The notes beneath the pieces are model-generated. The model had not been told where the DNA came from and did no database searches. It saw only the letters and a program-made list of their open reading frames with translations. Both the position numbers and the translations under genes were made by a program. A stretch of DNA of 10,678 nt from a bacterium (GTDB taxonomy: Bacteria; Verrucomicrobiota; Verrucomicrobiae; Limisphaerales; J093), in contig JAKCAB010000028.1 in assembly GCA_021839785.1 (NCBI GenBank), positions 1 to 10,678 of the forward strand, given 5' to 3'. Each line of letters begins with the position of its first letter. Position 1 is the stretch's first letter. This document shows, piece by piece, positions 6,376-10,678 of this stretch.

Positions 6376-8562
6376 ATGAATCGTCGTTCTCTCGCGGTCC
6401 GCGCCGGGTCTCGGGTCGGAACCGAAATCCAAGTGAGCGTCACGGCTCCCACGCGAGGCTGGCTCGGTTGCGCCTGGCTTTTCCTGGTTGCCGCTTTGCC
6501 GCTGCTGGCGGCCACGCCCAAGCGGCCGGTGGTGGACGAGTATTTCGGCACGCGGATCGTCGATGATTACCGTTGGCTCGAAGCCGGCAACGACCCCGCG
6601 GTCCAGCAATGGAGCGACGCGCAGAACGCCCGCGCGCGGGCGTACCTGGACGCCTTGCCGGGCCGCCCGGAACTAGCCAAGCGCCTCACCGAGCTGCTCA
6701 GCGACCAAGCGCCCACCTGGTTCAACGTCATCGACCGGCAGGGCGTGTTGTTTGCGATGAAGATGCAGCCGCCCAAAGCGCAGCCCATGCTGGTGGTGCT
6801 GAAGTCGCTGGACAGCCTCGCAGGCGAACGCGTGTTGCTCGACCCGCTCACGCTCGACCCTTCTGGCGAGACGGCGATGGATTTCGCCGTGCCGTCGCTC
6901 GACGGCAAATACGTCGCGGTCTCGTTGTCGCGGAAAGGCACGGAGCGCGGCGACGCGCACGTCTTTGACGTGGCGACCGGCCGGGAACTCGCCGGCGACA
7001 CCGTCCCCGCCGTGAACACCGGCACCGCCGGCGGTTCGCTGGCCTGGACCGCCGACGGCTTTTTCTACACGCGCCATCCGCACGAAGGCGAGCGGCCGAA
7101 GGCGGATCTTGGCTTTTACCAGCAGGTCTATTTTCACAAGCTGGGCACGCCGTCGAAAGCCGACCGTTACGAGCTGGGCAAAGACTTCCTCCGCATCGCG
7201 GAAAACTTCCTCTCCAGTTCCGCGGACGGACAGTGGGCGGCGGATCTGGTCCAGAAAGGCGACGGCGGCGAATACGAGTTGTTCCTGCGCTCGCCGGACG
7301 GCGCCTGGACGAAGCTCGCGACTTACGAAGATCGCATTGTCCAGGTTCGCTTTGGCCGGGACGCCGCGTTGTACCTGCTTTCGCGGAAAGGCGCGCCGAA
7401 CGGCCAGGTGCTGCGCCTGCCGCTGGTGCCCGGCCAACTCGCGCTGGCGCGGGCCAAGGTGGTGGTGCCGGAAGGCGACGCGGCGATCGAGGAAGTGCTG
7501 CCCACGCAGACGCGGCTCTACCTGGCCGAGCAAATCGGCGGGCCGAGTCGGGTGCGCATCGTCGGGCTTTCCGGCCAGGCGCTGGGCACGATCCCGGCCC
7601 CGCCCGTCACCGCGCTGGGTGGCCTCGAAGCGATCGGCAGCGGGGACGACGTGGTGGTGTCGATCACGGGTTATCTGCTGCCGCCGGCGGTGTTCCGCTT
7701 TACCGCCCAAGATGGCCAATTGCACGCCACGCCGTACGCGGCGAAGTCGCCCGCCGATTTGACCGGCTACGAAGTTGTCCGCCAGGAATGCGTTTCGAAG
7801 GACGGCACAAAAGTGCCTTTGAACATTGTTTGCCGAAAAGGCCTGAAGCTGGACGGGCGGAACCCGACGCTGCTCACCGGCTACGGCGGCTTCGGCATTT
7901 CGATCACGCCGCGCTTCAATCGCGCGCTGCCGGTGTGGCTGGAAGCGGGCGGCGTGTTCGTAGAGGCGAATATCCGGGGCGGGGGCGAGTTCGGCGAGAC
8001 GTGGCACCAGCAGGGCATGTTGCACCACAAGCAAAACGTCTTCGACGACTTCCTCGCCGCCGCGCGCTGGCTCGTCGAGCACCGGTACACGTCGCCGGAC
8101 AAACTGGCCATCGAAGGCGGCAGCAACGGCGGCCTTTTGATGGGCGCGGCGCTCACCCAGGCGCCCGACCTCTTCAAGGCCGTCGTCGCCCACGTGGGTT
8201 ACTTCGACATGCTGCGCTTCGAGGTGGCGCCCAATGGCGTCTTCAACACCACCGAGTACGGCACGGTGAAGAACGAGGAGGACTTTCGGGCGTTGGCCGC
8301 CTATTCGCCTTACCAGCACGTGAAGGACGGAACGCAATACCCGGCGGTGCTTTTCCTCACCGGGAAGAACGACCCGCGCGTCGATCCGTTCCATTCGCGC
8401 AAGATGGTGGCGCGCCTGCTGGCCTCCGGCACGAAACAGCCGGTGTTGCTCCGCACCGCCGACACGGGTCACGGCATCGGCACGCCGCTGGCCGAGCGCA
8501 TCGCGCAGGCGGTGGACGTGGATGCCTTCCTGTTTCAACAACTGGCGATGCCGGCGAAGTAG
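6376..8562 (+). CDS. Exported prolyl oligopeptidase (peptidase family S9A)
   Basis: This 728-aa serine peptidase cleaves short peptides after proline. Residues 1-46 contain a hydrophobic export segment (W-L-F-L-V-A-A-L-P-L-L-A-A) after an unusually long basic lead. A GTG at 6433 would give a more normal signal peptide and may be the true start. The mature protein opens with P-V-V-D-E-Y-F-G and D-D-Y-R-W-L-E, classic for the S9A N-terminal region. A seven-bladed propeller (about 70-470) gates the active site. The catalytic alpha/beta-hydrolase domain (about 490-720) carries the nucleophile S583 in E-G-G-S-N-G-G, D666 in K-N-D-P-R-V-D and H699 in T-G-H-G, in the expected order and spacing. Nothing suggests inactivation. 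It probably acts in the periplasm on peptides for nutrition. The gene stands alone, with no peptide transporter visible beside it. Confidence 0.95.
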   Translation: MNRRSLAVRAGSRVGTEIQVSVTAPTRGWLGCAWLFLVAALPLLAATPKRPVVDEYFGTRIVDDYRWLEAGNDPAVQQWSDAQNARARAYLDALPGRPELAKRLTELLSDQAPTWFNVIDRQGVLFAMKMQPPKAQPMLVVLKSLDSLAGERVLLDPLTLDPSGETAMDFAVPSLDGKYVAVSLSRKGTERGDAHVFDVATGRELAGDTVPAVNTGTAGGSLAWTADGFFYTRHPHEGERPKADLGFYQQVYFHKLGTPSKADRYELGKDFLRIAENFLSSSADGQWAADLVQKGDGGEYELFLRSPDGAWTKLATYEDRIVQVRFGRDAALYLLSRKGAPNGQVLRLPLVPGQLALARAKVVVPEGDAAIEEVLPTQTRLYLAEQIGGPSRVRIVGLSGQALGTIPAPPVTALGGLEAIGSGDDVVVSITGYLLPPAVFRFTAQDGQLHATPYAAKSPADLTGYEVVRQECVSKDGTKVPLNIVCRKGLKLDGRNPTLLTGYGGFGISITPRFNRALPVWLEAGGVFVEANIRGGGEFGETWHQQGMLHHKQNVFDDFLAAARWLVEHRYTSPDKLAIEGGSNGGLLMGAALTQAPDLFKAVVAHVGYFDMLRFEVAPNGVFNTTEYGTVKNEEDFRALAAYSPYQHVKDGTQYPAVLFLTGKNDPRVDPFHSRKMVARLLASGTKQPVLLRTADTGHGIGTPLAERIAQAVDVDAFLFQQLAMPAK

Positions 8563-8572
8563 CGCCGCGCCG

Positions 8573-8604
8573 CTGCCTGCGCGGACCCGAGTTCACGCGG
8601 GCAG
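8573..8604 (+). terminator. Hairpin just downstream of prolyl oligopeptidase
   Basis: Bases 8573-8581 pair with 8596-8604 over 9 bp with one G-T pair, around a 14-nt loop, 10 nt after the peptidase stop. The position fits transcript termination or 3'-end protection. There is no T run after the stem, so it is not a standard Rho-independent terminator. Confidence 0.4.
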
Positions 8605-8644
8605 GGCGGGCTTCCAATCCGCACAAAGGAATACGGGGGCGGCC

Positions 8645-8719
8645 GGTGTGAAGTGTTTTTGGGAAAGTAGCGCCCCGCCGGCCTCGACCACCCTGAAGGC
8701 CAGTCGCGACCAGCGGGGC
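8645..8719 (+). repeat. 75-bp imperfect direct repeat, copy 1
   Basis: This non-coding stretch aligns without gaps to 9487-9561, with 57 of 75 positions the same by my hand count. The longest shared block is CCTGAAGGCCAGTCG at 8692-8706, and both copies end in CAGCGGGGC. It lies between the convergent ends of the peptidase gene and the 181-aa gene, 49 nt past the latter's stop codon. Short + strand frames run through it, but the two copies do not keep the same reading, so it is not a conserved peptide. I do not recognise the repeat family. Confidence 0.7.
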
Positions 8720-8768
8720 TTGCGGAACTTCACTGATCAGGGCAATCCGCCGCCTACGGGAGGCCGTC

Positions 8769-9314
8769 CTACGGGACCAGCACCCTTTTGACGGTGCCCG
8801 TCATACCCGCAATCGTGAGCAAGGAATCAGCTTCCGGCAAGCCGGACTCCGAGGGCGGATACACCGTGAGGGAATAGTTGATTACCGCATCGTCAGGACC
8901 GGTGAATGTCCAGGTGCCGGAGTACACCAAGATGGCGGCGGTTTGCAGCGGATTGCCCGCCACCTGCGCATAACTGACCATGCTCCACTTCGAGGTGTCG
9001 CGACTGATCATTCGGCCCTCCCCGACGCCATCGCTCAAGGTGTTGGCGCCGAAACTGGCAAGCAAACCCGCGGTGTTTGCATCGTACGCGGTGGTTTTCA
9101 CCCGGATCGCATCGGTTCGTCCGGCCGGGTCCAGCGGGATCTGCAGACAACTCCACGTCATCCCGCCACCGGACCCGATCCACCCCCCGCCGAGTTGGTA
9201 ATGCTCTGGGGGCATCCAGGCCACCGACACTCCGGCGACCACCAGCAACACGCCCGCGAGCATGCCCCAACGTGTGATCCTGCCTCGCAGCAGGCCATTT
9301 ACGATCGTTTTCAT
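8769..9314 (-). CDS. Small exported or membrane-anchored protein of unknown family
   Basis: The protein is 181 aa. I chose the ATG at 9314 because a strong ribosome site lies 4 nt upstream and the protein then begins M-K-T-I-V with a basic region and a hydrophobic segment (about 17-33: M-L-A-G-V-L-L-V-V-A-G-V), a signal peptide or anchor. The frame continues upstream to 9446 but looks non-coding there. After the signal come P-P-E-H-Y, a glycine-rich G-G-G-W-I-G-S-G-G-G-M-T-W-S-C, and P-L-D-P-A-G-R-T-D-A-I-R, followed by alternating polar and hydrophobic residues and few charges. This suggests an extracytoplasmic beta-sandwich. There is one cysteine after the signal and no lipobox. I recognise no family and assign no function. 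The gene stands alone, bracketed by the two 75-bp repeats. Confidence 0.8.
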   Translation of the reverse strand: MKTIVNGLLRGRITRWGMLAGVLLVVAGVSVAWMPPEHYQLGGGWIGSGGGMTWSCLQIPLDPAGRTDAIRVKTTAYDANTAGLLASFGANTLSDGVGEGRMISRDTSKWSMVSYAQVAGNPLQTAAILVYSGTWTFTGPDDAVINYSLTVYPPSESGLPEADSLLTIAGMTGTVKRVLVP

Positions 9315-9318
9315 TGAA

Positions 9319-9327
9319 CTCACCTTT
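9319..9327 (-). promoter_or_regulatory. Strong Shine-Dalgarno sequence that fixes the start at 9314
   Basis: On the - strand AAAGGTGAG occupies 9327-9319, followed by 4 nt and the ATG at 9314. It contains the AGGTGA part of the anti-16S complement and is the best ribosome site I saw in the window, where other genes have weak or no such motif. Confidence 0.75.
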
Positions 9328-9486
9328 CGTTGATGTTGTTTCGAAGCCTCGGGTGTCCCGCACTGCCGGGACCGTGGAGGTCGGCAACCAGACAACTCTT
9401 GCGTCCGCTGTTCTCCCCGTCGGTCTCCCGTCGTTGCGGAGGACATACTTGGCTTCTACCCGGTACAAAGGGAAAAGCGGGCGGGA

Positions 9487-9561
9487 GGTGCGAAGTTTCT
9501 TGGGAAAAGTGGCCTCCCGTACGCCCGAACCGACCTGAAGGCCAGTCGTGTCCAGCGGGGC
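9487..9561 (+). repeat. 75-bp imperfect direct repeat, copy 2
   Basis: This copy has the same length and orientation as 8645-8719 and shares about three quarters of positions with it. The 15-nt identical block is at 9534-9548. It starts 173 nt upstream of the 181-aa gene's start codon, so the pair brackets that gene. A weaker 16-nt match (13 of 16: 9583-9598 against 8581-8596) lies 21 nt after this copy, whereas in copy 1 it lies before the repeat. Confidence 0.7.
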
Positions 9562-9788
9562 ATCCGCCGCTGTTGTGCGCAAGCGGACTCGTATTCACAC
9601 TCCCGCGACCCTTCCGGAAAAGAACCGCGGATTGCAGGATCACACGGATAACGGCACTTGGATTCCAGGTCCACGGCGATTCGGAGAAGCTTCTCGGAGG
9701 CGAAAGGGGGTTCCGGATCGCCCAGCGGCGCGTCCCAGTCCGGGAGGCTCAGAGAAGCCGAGCCAGTGTCGGTGGAACAACCTCACGA

Positions 9789-9818
9789 GGTGCCGGGACG
9801 GAAGAACGTCGTGGCACC
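9789..9818. other. Two-step hairpin in the gene-free region
   Basis: GGTGCC (9789-9794) pairs with GGCACC (9813-9818), and inside it GACG (9797-9800) pairs with CGTC (9807-9810) around the loop GAAGAA. A 2-nt by 2-nt internal loop separates the stems, with one possible G-T pair. It has no T tract. It may be part of a small RNA or a relic inverted repeat. No function can be assigned from sequence. Confidence 0.45.
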
Positions 9819-9873
9819 CCAAGCCGGGATCATGACCGGGTCGCCACCAACAGTCGCTGGCCGGAGGGGATTT

Positions 9874-9912
9874 GGCAGAGGTTGCTCAGCCAAACAGCCT
9901 GCTCAACCTGCC
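9874..9912. other. Bulged inverted repeat in the gene-free region
   Basis: AGGTTG (9879-9884) pairs with CAACCT (9904-9909), and GGC (9874-9876) pairs with GCC (9910-9912) past a 2-nt bulge, giving 9 bp around a 19-nt loop. It lies about 55 nt to the right of the previous hairpin. Together they could form a structured RNA of about 120 nt, or be unrelated chance pairings. Confidence 0.35.
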
Positions 9913-10050
9913 ATTCGGCTCGCGACAACGCTGGCGAGGCAGCCCGACCGCTGCAATCAACCTCAGCAATTCGGCCAGCGTGAAGCCGCACCGGCTCCCG
10001 GCAGGAGGTTCTGAGCGAGTACGGCTGGTTTGCAGGCCCGGATTTGGCCG

Positions 10051-10678
10051 TCATTGCCCCAACTGCAAGACGCGGAAGTACTGTTGCGGCGCCAAGGACA
10101 CCGATGTTGCGTGGGTCGCAAAGCTCAGTTCGTCCGATCGCCACGAGCCACTGGCCAGGTCCGCGCAACGCTGAAGCTGGAACGGCGGCGAACCGCCTTG
10201 CCACTGAAGGTCCAGGACCCCACTCGCGCCCCCGGTCGGCTGGGCGATGATCAGGGGCGGCGTCAGGCAGCGGTAGGTTTCGTCGCTCATCACGTGATGG
10301 AGAGCCGTCGTGGGGTGAATGCCATCCCACCAGAGAAACTCGCTCGGGTCGCCGGGAGGGCAATGATTCATGGCGGCGCTGGTGACGTTGGTGAAACCGT
10401 AGGCCGCCGGGTCGGCCAGGAGGTTGCTACAGAGTTGGGAGTAGTCGAAGCGAAAGACGGTCACGCCATACTCAGCTTGGATCTTCTGGATTTCCTGGTT
10501 CATGCGGGCATTGATGTCCTGGTAGTCCAGGCTTCTCGCATAGGGACTATCAAACCCAGGGTTCAGATAGAGTGGGACCAGGGTGGGAAGGAGAAAGAGC
10601 TTGCCGCCGCCCTTCGCGAGTTGCGCGAGGTTCGCCCCGTAATCCGAGACCACCTGGTTGACGGGACGCTTGACCCAG
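10051..10678 (-). CDS. SGNH/GDSL hydrolase (lipase/esterase-like), N-terminus outside the window
   Basis: The - strand frame is open to the right edge and ends at TGA 10053-10051, giving 208 residues of the C-terminal part. It does not start at the GTG at 10653, because codons continue past it. The segment has the late SGNH signatures: L-L-P-T-L-V-P-L-Y near the left of the fragment and W-W-D-G-I-H-P-T, where the block V Asp (10324-10326) and His (10315-10317) complete the catalytic set. The Ser, Gly and Asn blocks are beyond the edge. The fold resembles thermolabile-hemolysin/phospholipase-type GDSL proteins that cleave ester bonds outside the cytoplasm. After the catalytic domain comes a beta-rich tail of about 70 residues (L-D-L-Q-W-Q-G-G, P-P-F-Q-L-Q-R, then Y-F-R-V-L-Q-L-G-Q at the end), perhaps a carbohydrate-binding or surface-attachment module. 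Substrate unknown. Confidence 0.88.
   Translation of the reverse strand, partial: WVKRPVNQVVSDYGANLAQLAKGGGKLFLLPTLVPLYLNPGFDSPYARSLDYQDINARMNQEIQKIQAEYGVTVFRFDYSQLCSNLLADPAAYGFTNVTSAAMNHCPPGDPSEFLWWDGIHPTTALHHVMSDETYRCLTPPLIIAQPTGGASGVLDLQWQGGSPPFQLQRCADLASGSWRSDELSFATHATSVSLAPQQYFRVLQLGQ

Larger units (their letters stand above)
9315..10050. other. Gene-free region with a repeat copy and several hairpins
   Basis: About 736 nt separate the 181-aa gene from the SGNH hydrolase, both on the - strand. I find no convincing gene. The open frames here are rich in Arg, Ser, Pro and Gly, lack motifs and overlap on both strands. The region holds a ribosome site (9319-9327), repeat copy 2 (9487-9561), a 12-bp perfect palindrome GAGAAGCTTCTC (9684-9695), and two stronger inverted repeats listed separately. 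The promoter of the 181-aa gene should lie just right of 9330, but no good box pair is evident. It could be relic DNA from a lost gene. Confidence 0.6.

Noticed and set aside
6673..8541. 622-aa - strand open frame opposite the prolyl oligopeptidase
   Set aside because: The + strand encodes a complete S9A peptidase with its catalytic triad. The opposite frame has low-complexity Arg/Val/His composition and no motif.
8753..8776. Short direct repeat CCTACGGGA (8753-8761 and 8768-8776)
   Set aside because: Nine bases, partly inside the stop end of the 181-aa gene. Too short to separate from chance, and without matching features.
9330..9983. 217-aa + strand open frame in the gene-free region
   Set aside because: No ribosome site, Arg/Ser/Gly-rich, no motif, overlapped by frames on both strands, and passes through the imperfect repeat without conserving its reading.

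Overview
The window reads as a GC-rich bacterial chromosome segment, most likely from the Verrucomicrobiota (Pedosphaera/Limisphaera-like lineages). This taxonomic call is an inference. It rests on a phosphofructokinase of the plant-like 'IVTCGGLCPGLN' type, several signal-peptide proteins of no obvious family, and a secreted SGNH hydrolase whose C-terminal domain ends in 'YFRVLQL', a style I associate with that phylum. No phage, insertion sequence, CRISPR array, rRNA or intact tRNA is visible.

Layout. (1) 1-219, + strand: the last 72 codons of carB, the carbamoyl-phosphate synthase large subunit. (2) 335-1897, +: a secreted protein of about 520 aa with no family I can name, organised like a glycoside-hydrolase-like barrel followed by a GATase-like segment and a small beta tail. 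(3) 6206 down to 1907, -: four genes in one direction with gaps of 47-52 nt, probably one transcript. In order these are a plant-like ATP-type 6-phosphofructokinase, an alpha/beta-hydrolase cut off after the nucleophile elbow, a tandem UspA protein, and a long NfeD-family membrane protease. The NfeD gene ends tail to tail against gene 2 with only 9 nt between them. (4) 6207-6375: a short divergent control region. (5) 6376-8562, +: an exported S9A prolyl oligopeptidase with its full catalytic triad. (6) 8563-10050: mostly non-coding DNA holding one small exported protein of unknown family (8769-9314, -). Two 75-bp imperfect direct repeats bracket that gene, and several hairpins lie further right. 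(7) 10051 to the right edge, -: the C-terminal part of an SGNH/GDSL hydrolase.

How the genes fit together. The PFK-hydrolase-UspA-NfeD block mixes glycolysis, general stress and membrane quality control. Co-transcription is plausible from the spacing, but a shared pathway is not shown. The right half is typical accessory territory: exported hydrolases, an unknown exported protein, dispersed repeats and about 740 bp without a gene. The points I find most worth a second look are the repeat pair bracketing the 181-aa gene, the truncated hydrolase inside the operon, the asymmetric nucleotide-binding motifs of the two UspA halves, and the uncharacterised secreted protein with a C-x-C-x-x-C cluster. 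I did not see a convincing new multi-gene system.
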